Below the pieces are notes generated by a model. That model ran no database searches. It worked only from the letters and a program-made list of their open reading frames with translations, and was not told the origin of the DNA. Shown here piece after piece: positions 1 through 9,700 of a DNA stretch of 28,669 nucleotides. A program made the translations under genes and the position numbers. Position 1 is the first letter of the stretch. Each line of letters opens with the position of its first letter. The DNA comes from Clostridiaceae bacterium. Lineage in GTDB: Bacteria > Bacillota > Clostridia > Oscillospirales > Acutalibacteraceae. Where the stretch lies: contig JAEEHZ010000162.1 of assembly GCA_016281115.1 (NCBI GenBank), positions 1-28,669 of the forward strand, read 5' to 3'.

Positions 1-678
1 AGAGACGCATTCTGGAGCACTATTGAGGTTGGCAAGGTTTATATAGGAACAGTTAAATCTCTTACAAGCTACGGCGCTTTTGTTGACATTGGCGGAGTAG
101 ACGGTATGGTTCACATTTCCGAGCTTTCATGGGCAAGAATAAAGCATCCCTCAGAGGTTGTCAGCGTAGGAGACACCGTAGAGGTTTACGTTAAAGATAT
201 AGACAAAGAGAAGGGAAAGATTTCTCTCGGCTATAAAAAGCAAGAGGATAATCCCTGGGAGATATTCAAGAGAGATTATCACGTTGGAATGGACGTTGAG
301 GTTCGTATAATCAGCCTTGTTTCATTCGGCGCTTTTGCAAGAATTTTACCCGGTATAGACGGACTTATTCACATTTCTCAGATCTGCAACCGCAGAATAG
401 AAAAGCCCGCAGACGAGCTTAAGGTAAATGATGTTGTGACAGCAAGAATCACAGCTATCGACCTTGAGAACAAAAAGATAAGCCTTTCAATTCGAGCAAT
501 AATCGAAGAGCAGGAAGCTAAAAACGCAGCGGAAGCAGCAGAGTCCGATAATGCGGACGTAACATTGAGTACAGACGAAGCTCCCGCAGAGGAAGCGCCG
601 GTTGCAGAGGCCTCTGCAGAGGAAGTTAAAGAGCCCGAAGCAGTTGAGCCCGAGGCCACTGTTGAAGCAACAGAATAA
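1..678 (+). CDS. S1 RNA-binding domain protein, 3' part (ribosomal protein S1-like)
   Basis: The reading frame is open from base 1, so the true start lies upstream; the first ATG at 106 is internal. Two S1 (OB-fold) repeats are visible. The first spans about nt 22-240, with the typical GxV..(S/T)YGAFVD, G-DG-VHISELS and D.EKGKISLGYK segments. The second spans about nt 280-495, with SFGAFARI, G-DGLIHISQI and KKISLSIRA. A low-complexity Ala/Glu/Pro tail of about 55 residues follows and ends at TAA 676-678. S1 repeats bind single-stranded RNA, and in Firmicutes such proteins assist translation initiation or ribosome function. In Clostridia this module is often the C-terminal half of an IspH-RpsA fusion; whether that holds here cannot be seen. 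The gene ends its own transcription unit, since a strong terminator follows directly. Confidence 0.85.
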   Translation, partial: RDAFWSTIEVGKVYIGTVKSLTSYGAFVDIGGVDGMVHISELSWARIKHPSEVVSVGDTVEVYVKDIDKEKGKISLGYKKQEDNPWEIFKRDYHVGMDVEVRIISLVSFGAFARILPGIDGLIHISQICNRRIEKPADELKVNDVVTARITAIDLENKKISLSIRAIIEEQEAKNAAEAAESDNADVTLSTDEAPAEEAPVAEASAEEVKEPEAVEPEATVEATE

Positions 679-708
679 CATCAAACAGCAACTATTGCAA
701 TGAATAAC

Positions 709-745
709 AGCAGGAATGTCGGAATTGCCGATGTTCCTGCTTTTT
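709..745 (+). terminator. Rho-independent terminator after the S1-domain gene
   Basis: The arms 709-722 (AGCAGGAATGTCGG) and 728-741 (CCGATGTTCCTGCT) form a 14-bp stem with two adjacent G-T wobbles and a 5-nt loop. The stem runs into TTTTT at 741-745. It separates the S1 gene from recA. Confidence 0.92.
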
Positions 746-783
746 CGTTGCATAAAGCTTATATATAAACTCCATTATGCTCA

Positions 784-805
784 GTTGTACCTTTTTATGT
801 ACAAC
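784..805. promoter_or_regulatory. 7-8-7 inverted repeat upstream of the recA promoter (possible operator)
   Basis: GTTGTAC (784-790) and GTACAAC (799-805) are a perfect inverted repeat separated by 8 AT-rich bases. It lies about 35 bp upstream of the proposed -35 box of recA. No T-run follows, so it is not a terminator. The arms do not match the GAAC-N4-GTTC LexA box of Firmicutes. An operator role is inferred from symmetry and position only. Confidence 0.35.
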
Positions 806-839
806 ACAATCAAAAGTTTGGTTAAGTTATTAAAATTCC

Positions 840-868
840 TTGAAAAAATTCTCATTTTATGATAATAT
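840..868 (+). promoter_or_regulatory. Likely sigma-A promoter of recA operon
   Basis: TTGAAA at 840-845, a 17-base spacer, then TAATAT at 863-868 preceded by an extended -10 TG at 860-861. GATAAT at 861-866 with a 15-base spacer is the alternative register. It is the best promoter-like site between the terminator at 745 and recA, and it sits 48 bases before the start codon. Confidence 0.65.
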
Positions 869-916
869 AGCGAAGAATGGTGACATATTATTTTTACAAA
901 AAGGAGAGTACACAAA

Positions 917-2071
917 ATGGCTGAAAAATCTAAAATAAAAGACAAAGAAGCACCGTCAATGACAAAAGAAAAAGCTCTTGAAACGGCGATAACCCAAATA
1001 GAAAAGCGCTACGGAAAAGGCGCTGTTATGCGCTTGGGTCAAAACAAGGCAATGGTTGTAGACGCAATTCCCACAGGCTCTCTTACGCTTGATATAGCAC
1101 TGGGAATAGGCGGTTTGCCGCGTGGCAGAATTGTAGAAATATACGGACCCGAATCTTCGGGAAAAACCACGCTTTCACTTCATTGTGTGGCTGAAGCTCA
1201 AAAAAAGGGCGGCACAGCAGCGTTTATTGACGTTGAACACGCGCTTGACCCCGTTTACGCAAACAATTTGGGCGTAGATGTAGACTCTCTTATTGTATCT
1301 CAGCCAGACACCGGTGAAGACGCGCTTGAGATAGCCGAAATGCTTATCCGCTCAGGAAGCGTAGATATAATTGTAATCGACTCTGTTGCCGCACTCGTAC
1401 CCAGGGCGGAAATAGAAGGCGATATGGGCAGCGCGCACGTTGGATTGCAGGCAAGGCTTATGTCTCAGGCATTAAGAAAGCTTACGGGCGCACTTTCAAA
1501 GTCTAACTGTGTGGCAATATTTATTAACCAGTTGAGAGAAAAAGTAGGCGTTGTATACGGCAACCCCGAGGTTACCCCGGGTGGACGGGCACTTAAATTC
1601 TATTCTTCCGTGCGTATAGACGTCAGAAAAGTTGAGGTCATCAAAAACGGCACAATGCCTATCGGTGCCCACACAAGGGCAAAGGTAGTCAAAAACAAAA
1701 TGGCTCCTCCTTTTAAAGAAGCTGAGTTTGATATTATGTACGGCACGGGAATATCAAGAATAAGTGAATTGCTCGACCTGGCAGTTGAGATAGATGTAAT
1801 CGAAAAAAGCGGCTCCTGGTTCTCATATAAAGGACAAAGGCTGGGTCAGGGAAGAGAAAATGTTAAGGATATTCTCATCCAAAATCCCGAAATGGCAAAA
1901 GAGATAGAAGACATTGTTATGGAGAATATGGACAAAGTTACCGAGCTTGCTTTAAAAGGCAAAAAGACGAAAAAAGACTTGATGAAGAAGCCCGATAACG
2001 AGGATACAAATTCAAACGAGCCTGCACAGCAGCCCAAACCTTCAATTGACATAATGGTTGACGATGAATAA
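917..2071 (+). CDS. recA: RecA recombinase
   Basis: RecA is the ATP-dependent strand-exchange protein of homologous recombination; on single-stranded DNA it also triggers LexA self-cleavage in the SOS response. At 384 residues it is slightly longer than many bacterial RecA proteins. The Walker A motif GPESSGKT is at residues 77-84, followed by the RecA signature ALRKLTGALSKSNC and the INQLREKVGVVYGNPEVTPGG L2-region segment. The C-terminus is a polar tail ending in an acidic MVDDE, as is usual for RecA. AAGGAG at 901-906 lies 10 bases before the ATG at 917. An internal ATG at codon 15 (MTKEKALETA) is a weaker alternative. recX follows after 5 bases, the classic recA-recX arrangement, so the two are almost certainly co-transcribed. 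No canonical LexA box is seen upstream. Confidence 0.98.
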   Translation: MAEKSKIKDKEAPSMTKEKALETAITQIEKRYGKGAVMRLGQNKAMVVDAIPTGSLTLDIALGIGGLPRGRIVEIYGPESSGKTTLSLHCVAEAQKKGGTAAFIDVEHALDPVYANNLGVDVDSLIVSQPDTGEDALEIAEMLIRSGSVDIIVIDSVAALVPRAEIEGDMGSAHVGLQARLMSQALRKLTGALSKSNCVAIFINQLREKVGVVYGNPEVTPGGRALKFYSSVRIDVRKVEVIKNGTMPIGAHTRAKVVKNKMAPPFKEAEFDIMYGTGISRISELLDLAVEIDVIEKSGSWFSYKGQRLGQGRENVKDILIQNPEMAKEIEDIVMENMDKVTELALKGKKTKKDLMKKPDNEDTNSNEPAQQPKPSIDIMVDDE

Positions 2072-2076
2072 CACAA

Positions 2077-2718
2077 ATGGAAATTACCGCTGTTGAAAAA
2101 AGAAGAAAATCCCTTTGCGCAATTTATATAGACGGCGAATATGCGCTTGATTTAGACAAAACCGTAACGCTTGAACACGCGCTTAATCCCGGTCAGCAAA
2201 TAACAGATGAGGAACTTTATGCGCTTAAAAGCGAATCTGATTTAAGACGCGCGAAGGAAAAGGCGCTGTGGCTTTTGTCTTTGCAGGATTACAGCCGTAA
2301 AAGCCTGCGTGACAAGCTTATAAAAGATTACGGCGAGCAGGCGACAGAAAACACACTTGACAGGCTTGAGGAATTATCTTTGGTCGATGACGAAAGATAT
2401 GCGCGCATATACGCGAAAGATTTGTTTGAGATAAAAAAGCTTTCTGCAAGAGCCGTTAAATACAAGCTTATCGAGAAAGGTATAGACCGTGTTTTGGCGC
2501 AGGAAATAACCGATGAGTACGATCCCGATGAAGAACAACAAATTTACGACCTTTTGAGCACAAAATATATAAGAAATATGTTTGATGAAAAAGGCCGCCG
2601 CCGAACAATAAGCTCCTTGCAGCGTATGGGGTACGGCTATTCCGTGATAAAATCGGCGTTTGATGAATTTGATGAAGAAAACGGGTATATAAAGGATGAT
2701 GAATATTATGAAGGCTAA
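2077..2718 (+). CDS. recX: RecX regulatory protein
   Basis: RecX binds RecA filaments and modulates their ATPase and strand-exchange activity. The protein has 213 residues. The core RecX helical repeat is recognisable as LQDYSRKSLRDKLI, followed by LDRLEELSLVDDERYARIYA and a second repeat with KYKLIEKGIDRVLAQEI. The C-terminal RRRTISSLQRMGYGYSVIKSAF resembles the third repeat. The start ATG is 5 bases after the recA stop and has no good Shine-Dalgarno sequence of its own, which suggests translational coupling to recA. The 3' end overlaps the proposed rimO start by 11 bases. Identification rests on recognised motifs plus the textbook position after recA. Confidence 0.93.
   Translation: MEITAVEKRRKSLCAIYIDGEYALDLDKTVTLEHALNPGQQITDEELYALKSESDLRRAKEKALWLLSLQDYSRKSLRDKLIKDYGEQATENTLDRLEELSLVDDERYARIYAKDLFEIKKLSARAVKYKLIEKGIDRVLAQEITDEYDPDEEQQIYDLLSTKYIRNMFDEKGRRRTISSLQRMGYGYSVIKSAFDEFDEENGYIKDDEYYEG
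2691..2696 (+). promoter_or_regulatory. Ribosome binding site that fixes the rimO start
   Basis: AAAGGA inside the end of recX lies 11 bases before ATG 2708. The earlier in-frame ATGs at 2696 and 2699 overlap or touch this site, so they are unlikely starts. Confidence 0.6.
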
Positions 2719-4033
2719 AATTTCAATGGTGTCCCTCGGGTGCGCCAAAAACAGAGTAGACGGCGAAATGCTTTTATATACTTTGAAAGACTCGGGTTTT
2801 GAAATAGTATCTCAGCCGGAATATGCCGATGCTGTTATTGTTAACACGTGCGGATTTATTGAGTCGGCGAAAAAGGAAAGCATAGACGAAATAATAGAAT
2901 TGGGATATCTGAAACAAGAAGGAAAAATAAAGGCTATTATTGTTACGGGCTGCCTTGCCGAGCGTTACAGAGATGAAATATTAAAAGAAATGCCCGAAGC
3001 GGACGCAGTTGTAGGCATAGGCTCAAACGCAAAGATAGCAGACATAGTTAGCGAAGTGCTTGAAAAACACAGAATAAGCCGTTACGATGATAAAGAAAAA
3101 TTACCCCTTTGCGGCGGAAGAATACAAAGCACACCGCATTATTATTCGTATTTAAAAATTGCGGAAGGCTGCGACAACAGATGCGCTTATTGCGCCATAC
3201 CGCTGATCCGCGGCGGGTTCAGAAGCAGACCTATGGACGATATTATATCCGAAGCGCAAACACTTGCGAAAAACGGTGTAAAGGAGCTTATTGTTATAGC
3301 TCAGGACACCACACGTTACGGAACGGACATATGTGGAAAGCCTATGCTTTCACAGTTATTGCGAGAGCTTTGCAAAATTGACGGCATACGCTGGATAAGA
3401 CTTCTTTATTGCTATCCCGACAGGATAAATGACGAGCTTCTTAAGACTATCGCAAGCGAAGATAAAATACTGAAATACATAGACCTGCCGCTTCAGCATT
3501 GCAGTAAAAACGTTCTGCGCGCAATGAACCGCAACGGTGACAGGGAAAGCATATCTTCGCTTATAAGGCATATAAGAGAAATGATACCCGGTGTTGTTTT
3601 GAGGACCACGCTTATTGCCGGTTTTCCGGGTGAGAGCGAAGATGACTTTGAGCAACTGTCCGAATTTGTTAATGAAATGAAATTTGAACGCCTCGGCTGC
3701 TTTGCGTATTCTCGTGAGGAAGATACCCCTGCCTACGATATGCCGAACCAGATAGACGAAGAAATAAAACAGCACCGTTGCGATCTTATAATGCAGCAGC
3801 AACAGCTTATTATGGAACGTTACAACGATAAGCTCGTCGGCGCATCCACAGAGGTGTTGTGCGAAGGGTATGACCGTGTGGCAGAGTGTTATGTGGGACG
3901 CACGGCAGCAGACTCTCCCGATGTGGACGGAAATATATTCTTCTATTCGGAGAAATCTCCCGAACCGGGCGATCTTGTAACAGTAAAAATAGACGAATAC
4001 ATAGGCTGTGACCCCATAGGTACACAAGTATAA
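2708..4033 (+). CDS. rimO: Ribosomal protein S12 methylthiotransferase RimO
   Basis: RimO is a radical-SAM enzyme that adds a methylthio group to a conserved aspartate of ribosomal protein S12. From ATG 2708 the protein has 441 residues and begins MKAKISMVSLGCAKNRVDGE, the usual RimO N-terminus. The UPF0004 domain cysteines that hold the second 4Fe-4S cluster are seen in SLGCAKN, NTCGF and TGCLAER. The radical-SAM motif is C155-x3-C159-x2-C162 (GCDNRCAYCAIP), followed by GGFRSRP. The LPLQHCSKNVLRAMNR and TTLIAGFPGE segments are typical of the methylthiotransferase family, and the C-terminus fits a TRAM domain. The start codon overlaps the recX end by 11 bases. RimO is favoured over MiaB because of the N-terminal KISMVSLGC signature and the overall length. 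Confidence 0.93.
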   Translation: MKAKISMVSLGCAKNRVDGEMLLYTLKDSGFEIVSQPEYADAVIVNTCGFIESAKKESIDEIIELGYLKQEGKIKAIIVTGCLAERYRDEILKEMPEADAVVGIGSNAKIADIVSEVLEKHRISRYDDKEKLPLCGGRIQSTPHYYSYLKIAEGCDNRCAYCAIPLIRGGFRSRPMDDIISEAQTLAKNGVKELIVIAQDTTRYGTDICGKPMLSQLLRELCKIDGIRWIRLLYCYPDRINDELLKTIASEDKILKYIDLPLQHCSKNVLRAMNRNGDRESISSLIRHIREMIPGVVLRTTLIAGFPGESEDDFEQLSEFVNEMKFERLGCFAYSREEDTPAYDMPNQIDEEIKQHRCDLIMQQQQLIMERYNDKLVGASTEVLCEGYDRVAECYVGRTAADSPDVDGNIFFYSEKSPEPGDLVTVKIDEYIGCDPIGTQV

Positions 4034-4066
4034 AAATATGCAAATATACTAAAAAGAAGGTATCCG

Positions 4067-4657
4067 ATGAATCTTCCCAACAAACTTACAATTTTAAGAA
4101 TATGCCTTGTACCGTTTATGGTAGCATCGCTTTTGTGCAATTCTTTACCGCACAGATTTCTGATTGCGGGACTTATTTTCGGTGCGGCTTCGCTTACCGA
4201 TCTGTTCGACGGAAAAATAGCAAGAAAAAGAAACCTTATAACAAGCTTCGGCAAATTTGCCGATCCGCTTGCAGATAAAATTCTTGTAATATCTGCGCTT
4301 TGCTGTTTTGTTGACTTGAGCCTTATAAGCAGCGTTGCGGTGATTTTGGTGCTTTTCAGAGAATTTGCAGTAACCTCAATACGTTTAGTTGCTGCCCAAA
4401 ACGGCGAAGTAATAAGCGCGAATATGTGGGGCAAGGCGAAAACGGTAAGCCAGATGATAGCCGTTATAGTCGTGTTTGTAACGCAATATTTTGTCGAGTT
4501 GTGCGAAATGAGTATCATTGCGCTTTCAATAAACGACAGTATACTCACGGGTATTTACGTTATAAATAATGTATGTGTATGGATCTCGGTTGCACTCACC
4601 CTGATATCGGGAATAATATATATAAAAGACAATTTTAAGTATATTGACAATATGTGA
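4067..4657 (+). CDS. pgsA: CDP-diacylglycerol-glycerol-3-phosphate 3-phosphatidyltransferase
   Basis: This integral membrane enzyme makes phosphatidylglycerol phosphate from CDP-diacylglycerol and glycerol 3-phosphate, the first committed step toward phosphatidylglycerol. The 196-residue protein shows a complete CDP-alcohol phosphotransferase motif: D45-x2-D48-G49-x2-A52-R53-x8-G62-x3-D66-x3-D70. It starts with the typical MNLPNKLTILRI segment and contains several hydrophobic helices (about residues 9-25, 32-45, 75-100, 125-147 and 165-187). AGAAGG at 4055-4060 lies 6 bases before the ATG. The gene is 33 bases after rimO and 20 before cysE with no terminator between, so it fits the same operon. 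The motif is shared with related CDP-alcohol transferases; PgsA is the best fit by length, N-terminus and usual neighbours. Confidence 0.92.
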   Translation: MNLPNKLTILRICLVPFMVASLLCNSLPHRFLIAGLIFGAASLTDLFDGKIARKRNLITSFGKFADPLADKILVISALCCFVDLSLISSVAVILVLFREFAVTSIRLVAAQNGEVISANMWGKAKTVSQMIAVIVVFVTQYFVELCEMSIIALSINDSILTGIYVINNVCVWISVALTLISGIIYIKDNFKYIDNM

Positions 4658-4677
4658 TAATTTGGGTGATATAAGCA

Positions 4678-5367
4678 ATGTTCAACAAATTGAAAACAGA
4701 ACTGAGATCTGTGATGAACAGGGATCCCGCCGCAAAAAGTATGGCGGAAGTATATTTTTTGTATCCCGGATATAAAGCTGTGAGACGGTATCGCAGAGCG
4801 CATTGGTTTTATAAAAGAGGGCTTACATTTATTGCGAGAATAATATCGCAGAGAGCAAAATACCGCACAGGCATAGAGATACACCCCGGAGCCACCATAG
4901 GCAGGGAGCTGTTTATAGACCACGGAACTGGCGTTGTGATCGGCGAAACAAGCGTGATAGGCGACTGCTGCACGATATACCAAAACGTAACTCTGGGCGG
5001 AACGGGTAAAGATAAGGGCAAACGCCACCCCACTGTGGGAAATAATGTTCTTATCGGTGCAGGGGCAAAAATTTTAGGTCCGATAAAAATAGGCGACAAC
5101 GCACGAATCGCCGCAGGCGCAGTGGTTATTGAAGATGTTCCCGAAAACGCGACAGCCGTGGGCGTTCCCGCAAAAATTGTGAGAATTAACGGTATTAAAC
5201 CGTCAAGCCTTGACCAGATACACGTCGGCGATCCGGTATCACAAAGAATTTCGATGCTTGATGACAGGATAAATCAATTAAGCGACAGGGTAACACGCCT
5301 TAATATGTCGTATCAAGATAACAAAGAACAGAAAAAAGAGGAAGGTAACAGTTTTGAAGATCTATAA
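4678..5367 (+). CDS. cysE: Serine O-acetyltransferase
   Basis: The enzyme acetylates L-serine with acetyl-CoA to O-acetylserine, the precursor of cysteine. The protein has 229 residues. After an N-terminal helical region it shows the left-handed beta-helix hexapeptide repeat, with EIHPGATIG, the D81-H82 pair in FIDHGTGVVIGET, TIYQNVTLGGTGK and H117 in KRHPTVG, the active-site region of serine acetyltransferases. It continues through GAGAKILG and VGVPAKIV. Residues after about 175 form a polar, partly coiled-coil tail (DDRINQLSDRVTRL) beyond the catalytic fold. GGGTGAT at 4664-4670 precedes the ATG. The 3' end overlaps the cysS start by 14 bases, so cysteine synthesis and cysteine charging are translationally linked here. 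Confidence 0.94.
   Translation: MFNKLKTELRSVMNRDPAAKSMAEVYFLYPGYKAVRRYRRAHWFYKRGLTFIARIISQRAKYRTGIEIHPGATIGRELFIDHGTGVVIGETSVIGDCCTIYQNVTLGGTGKDKGKRHPTVGNNVLIGAGAKILGPIKIGDNARIAAGAVVIEDVPENATAVGVPAKIVRINGIKPSSLDQIHVGDPVSQRISMLDDRINQLSDRVTRLNMSYQDNKEQKKEEGNSFEDL
5337..5345 (+). promoter_or_regulatory. Ribosome binding site that supports a TTG start of cysS
   Basis: AGAGGAAGG inside the 3' end of cysE lies 8 bases before TTG 5354. The next in-frame ATG would remove the conserved MKIYNT N-terminus. Confidence 0.75.
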
Positions 5368-6751
5368 CACAATGACACGCAAAAAGGAAGAACTTGTAAC
5401 ATTAAAGCCGGGGGTAGTAAACATTTACGCCTGCGGACCGACTGTTTATAATTATATTCATATAGGAAACTCACGTCCTGCCTGCGTGTTTGACGTTTTG
5501 AGAAGATATCTTGAATACAAGGGCTATAAAGTGAATTTCGTTCAGAATTTCACAGATATAGACGATAAAATAATAAAAAGAGCAACAGAGGAAAACACAG
5601 ATTACATCACCGTTGCAGAGAAATATATCAAAGAGTATAAAACCGACGCACAGGGGCTTAACGTCAGAGAAGCTACGGTCCATCCACGCGCGACAGAGAA
5701 CATAGATGAAATAATAGACATAATAAAATCGCTTGTTGAAAAAGGGTATGCTTACAGAGCCGAAAACGGCGACGTTTATTTCAGAACGAATAAATTTTCC
5801 GAATACGGTAAGCTTTCGCACCAGCCCTTGGAGGATCTTGAGGCGGGCGCACGCATTATGATAGGTGAAATGAAAGAAAACCCGATGGACTTTGCCGTGT
5901 GGAAAGCCGCAAAGCCCGGCGAGCCTATGTGGGAGTCTCCGTGGGGAAACGGCAGACCCGGCTGGCACATAGAATGTTCCGCAATGGCGCGCAAATATCT
6001 CGGCGAGACTATTGATATACACTGCGGCGGACAGGATCTTATCTTTCCGCACCACGAAAACGAGATAGCCCAAAGCGAGTGCTGCAACGGAGTGCCCTTT
6101 GCGCGATATTGGATGCACAACGGCTATATCAATGTAGATAACCGCAAAATGAGCAAATCGCTTAATAACTTCTTTACGGTGCGCGATGTTGCCGGGGTAT
6201 ACGGATACGAAGCAATAAGATACCTTATGCTCGCTTCTCATTATCGCAGCCCTATAAATTACAGCACCGATATAATGGAACAGTGCAAATCGGCTTTGGA
6301 AAGACTGTATAATTGCCGCGAGAATTTAAGCTTTATTATTGAGAACTCCGCAGGCGAAATAATGCCCGACGAACAAAAAGTTCTTGAAGAAATGAGCAGA
6401 CACAGAGAACGCTTTTCTAATGCAATGGACGACGACCTCAACACAGCCGACGCCCTTTCTGTGATATTTGACCTTACAAGAGAGATAAACACCAATATAA
6501 ATGATAAGTCCTCAAAAGAGTTTGCCGAAAAATGCGCCGAATTGTTTGACGAGCTTACAGGTGTTTTGGGCATAATAAAAAGTGAAAAGACCGATTCTCT
6601 TGAGCAAGAAGTGGAAGATCTTATATCAAAGCGCACACAGGCGAGAAAAGACAGAGACTTTGCAACCGCCGATATGATACGCGACAAGCTTAAAGAGATG
6701 AATATAATATTGGAAGACACACCAATGGGTGTTAAATGGCACAAGGCGTAA
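5354..6751 (+). CDS. cysS: Cysteine-tRNA ligase
   Basis: This class I aminoacyl-tRNA synthetase attaches cysteine to tRNA-Cys. The protein has 465 residues, normal for CysRS. It begins at a TTG codon, giving MKIYNTMTRKKEE, the standard family N-terminus. The HIGH-type motif is H36-I-G-N39, and KMSKS is at residues 265-269. Zinc-site residues are recognisable: C27 in YACGPTVY, the Cys in GWHIECSAMA, and the FPHHENEIAQSE segment. The C-terminal helical region carries RTQARKDRDFATADMIRDKL, the conserved CysRS tail. The gene overlaps cysE by 14 bases in another frame. Confidence 0.97.
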   Translation: MKIYNTMTRKKEELVTLKPGVVNIYACGPTVYNYIHIGNSRPACVFDVLRRYLEYKGYKVNFVQNFTDIDDKIIKRATEENTDYITVAEKYIKEYKTDAQGLNVREATVHPRATENIDEIIDIIKSLVEKGYAYRAENGDVYFRTNKFSEYGKLSHQPLEDLEAGARIMIGEMKENPMDFAVWKAAKPGEPMWESPWGNGRPGWHIECSAMARKYLGETIDIHCGGQDLIFPHHENEIAQSECCNGVPFARYWMHNGYINVDNRKMSKSLNNFFTVRDVAGVYGYEAIRYLMLASHYRSPINYSTDIMEQCKSALERLYNCRENLSFIIENSAGEIMPDEQKVLEEMSRHRERFSNAMDDDLNTADALSVIFDLTREINTNINDKSSKEFAEKCAELFDELTGVLGIIKSEKTDSLEQEVEDLISKRTQARKDRDFATADMIRDKLKEMNIILEDTPMGVKWHKA

Positions 6752-6794
6752 TTTGTTAATGCCCGATAATATGTGCGTAAAGGATGTATAAATT

Positions 6795-9700
6795 ATGAGC
6801 TTTACACATCTTCATGTTCACAGCGAATATAGCCTGCTTGATGGTGCGTGCAGGCTGAAAGATTTAATTAAAAGAGTAAAAGAGCTTAACCAAAGCGCCG
6901 TGGCTGTTACAGACCACGGCGTTATGTACGGTGTTGTGGATTTTTATAAGCTTGCAAAAGAGCAAGGCATAAAGCCCATAATCGGCTGTGAGGTATATGT
7001 TGCGCAAGGCTCGAGACTCAGCAAAACCGTTGCCGACAGAAGCTCGTATCATATGATATTGCTTTGCAAAAACGAACAGGGTTACAAAAACTTGATATAT
7101 ATGGTGTCAAAGGCGTGGACCGAGGGCTTTTATTACAAGCCCAGAATAGACGAAGACCTTTTAAAAGACCACCACGAAGGACTTGTGTGTTTGTCTGCGT
7201 GCCTTGCCGGTGAAATTCCTTCGCTTATCGAGTCGGGAAATTACGCAGGCGCAAAAAGCAAAGCTCAGTATTATGATAACCTGTTTGGCAGAGGCAATTT
7301 CTATCTGGAACTGCAAAACCACGGTATTGCGGCACAGCAGGTCGTAAACAAAGAACTTATAAATATATCGAAAGAAACGGGCATACCGCTTGTTGTTACA
7401 AACGACTGCCATTACATTTCAAAAGAGGACAGCCGTGTTCAGCAAGTGCTGCTTTGCATACAAACGGGTCATAAATTGAGTGACGAAGACAAAATGGAAT
7501 TTGAGACCGAGGAATTCTATATAAAATCCGAGGAAGAAATGAAAGCGGCTTTTCCCGGGCTTGGCGACGAACCTTTCAACAATACGCAAAAAATTGCCGA
7601 AATGTGCAATCTTGAATTTGAATTCGGGAAAACGAAGCTTCCGAATTACGAAGTGCCGAATAACGAAAACCATTACGAGTATTTCAAGCACAAATGCTAT
7701 GAGGGCCTATATAAACGCTACGGCGAAACCCCCGATAAAAGTATTATCGACAGGCTTGAATATGAGCTTTCGGTAATAGATAAAATGGGATTTGTGGATT
7801 ATTTTTTGATAGTTCAGGATTTTGTGAATTACGCAAAAAGCAAAAAGATCCCCGTCGGTCCCGGCAGAGGCTCGGGCGCAGGTTCAATAGCCGCCTATTG
7901 TATAGGGATTACGGGAATAGACCCCATTAAATACGATTTATATTTCGAGCGTTTTCTTAATCCCGAAAGGGTAAGCATGCCCGATTTTGATATCGACTTC
8001 TGCAAACGGCGCAGGCAAGAGGTAATCGACTACGTTATAGACAAATACGGCACAGACCATGTGGCACAGATAGTTGCGTTCGGAACAATGGCGGCAAAGG
8101 CGGCTGTGCGTGACGTGGGCAGAGTGCTTGATGTACCGTACGGAACGGTAAACGCAGTCGCAAAGCTTATACCGTTTGACTTATCTATGACGTTGGAGCG
8201 TGCTTTGGCGGAATCCAAAGAGCTTAAACAAAGATACGACACCGACCCTCAAATTTATGAGCTTATAAATCTGGCTATGAAATTGGAGGGTATGCCCCGA
8301 CACGCCACCACTCACGCCGCGGGTGTTGTTATAACCGATAAGCCCGTAAGTGACTATGTTCCGCTTTCAATGAATGATAATGCCATTGTAACGCAATATG
8401 AGAAAACCAACATAGAAAAGTTGGGGCTTCTTAAAATGGATTTTTTGGGGCTGAGAAATCTTACCCTTTTAAGTGACACCATAGAGCTTATAAAAGAAAA
8501 ACATCCCGATTTTTCTCCCGATGATATCAAAAAGGACGATCCCAAAGTATTCGAAATGCTTTCAAAAGGGTTGTCGGAGGGCGTGTTCCAGTTTGAATCG
8601 CCCGGTATGAAAAAGGTGCTTGCGCAGATGAAGCCGACTTGTATTGAAGATCTTGTTGCGCTTACCTCTTTGTACCGCCCCGGCCCGATGGACTCCATAC
8701 CCCAATACATTAAAAACAGGCATAATCCGATAAATATAACCTACAAGCACCCCCTTTTGGAGCCGATACTCAAGGTTACCTACGGCTGCATTGTGTATCA
8801 AGAGCAGGTAATGCAGATATTCAGAAGCCTTGCGGGCTACTCTCTGGGGCGCGCCGATGTTGTAAGGCGCGCAATGAGCAAGAAAGACAAAGCTACAATG
8901 GAGCGCGAAAAAGAGATATTCATAAACGGCTTAAAAGACGAAAACGGCAGCATTGTTGTTGAGGGCTGCAAAAGAAGAGGCGTGGACGAAAAGACTGCGT
9001 TGTCTGTTTTCTCTGAAATGGAGAGTTTTGCAAGCTATGCCTTCAATAAATCTCACGCAGCGGCATACGCCAACATTTCTTACGAAACGGCGTGGTATAA
9101 ATGCAGGTATACGAAAGAGTTTATGTCGGCATTATTGACGAGCGTATCGGATAACACAGACAAGCTCAATAAGTATATAACCGAGTGCAAGAGGCTTGGA
9201 ATAAAGGTCTTGCCGCCGCATGTGAACGAAAGCGAGCGAGACTTTACCGCCACGCCGCAGGGAATAAGATACGGCCTGATAGCAATAAAAAATCTCGGCA
9301 ACAATATGATAAAAGAGATAACAGCCCAAAGAAAAGCGGAAAAATTCACGTCTTTTTACGATTTTTGCAAAAGGCTTTGCGGCAAAGGCATGAATACGCG
9401 TTGCGTTGAAAACATTATAAAATGCGGAGCGCTTGACGGTCTTGACGCAAACAGAAAGCAAATGCTTCTCTCGGCAAAAAGCATTATGGAACAGCTTGCG
9501 TATGAACAGCATAATAACCTTAACGGACAACTTAATCTGTTCGACTTTTGCTCTGAGGAAGACAAAAAATCAGCTATGCCCGTTATCCAAAAAGCTGAAG
9601 AATACAGCAAAAAAGACTTGTTGAATATGGAAAAGGAAGTTACGGGTATGTATTTGAGCGGACACCCGCTCAGCGAATATGAGAAGATCATCGAAAACGG

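Noticed and set aside
745..917. LexA (SOS) box before recA
   Set aside because: No GAAC-N4-GTTC or close variant is present; only the unrelated GTTGTAC/GTACAAC repeat was found.
3356..4027. Long minus-strand open frame opposite rimO
   Set aside because: It is a shadow of the rimO coding frame, without a ribosome binding site or recognisable domain.
5471..6241. 256-codon minus-strand open frame opposite cysS
   Set aside because: Odd composition, no known motif, and it lies wholly within a clearly conserved gene on the other strand.
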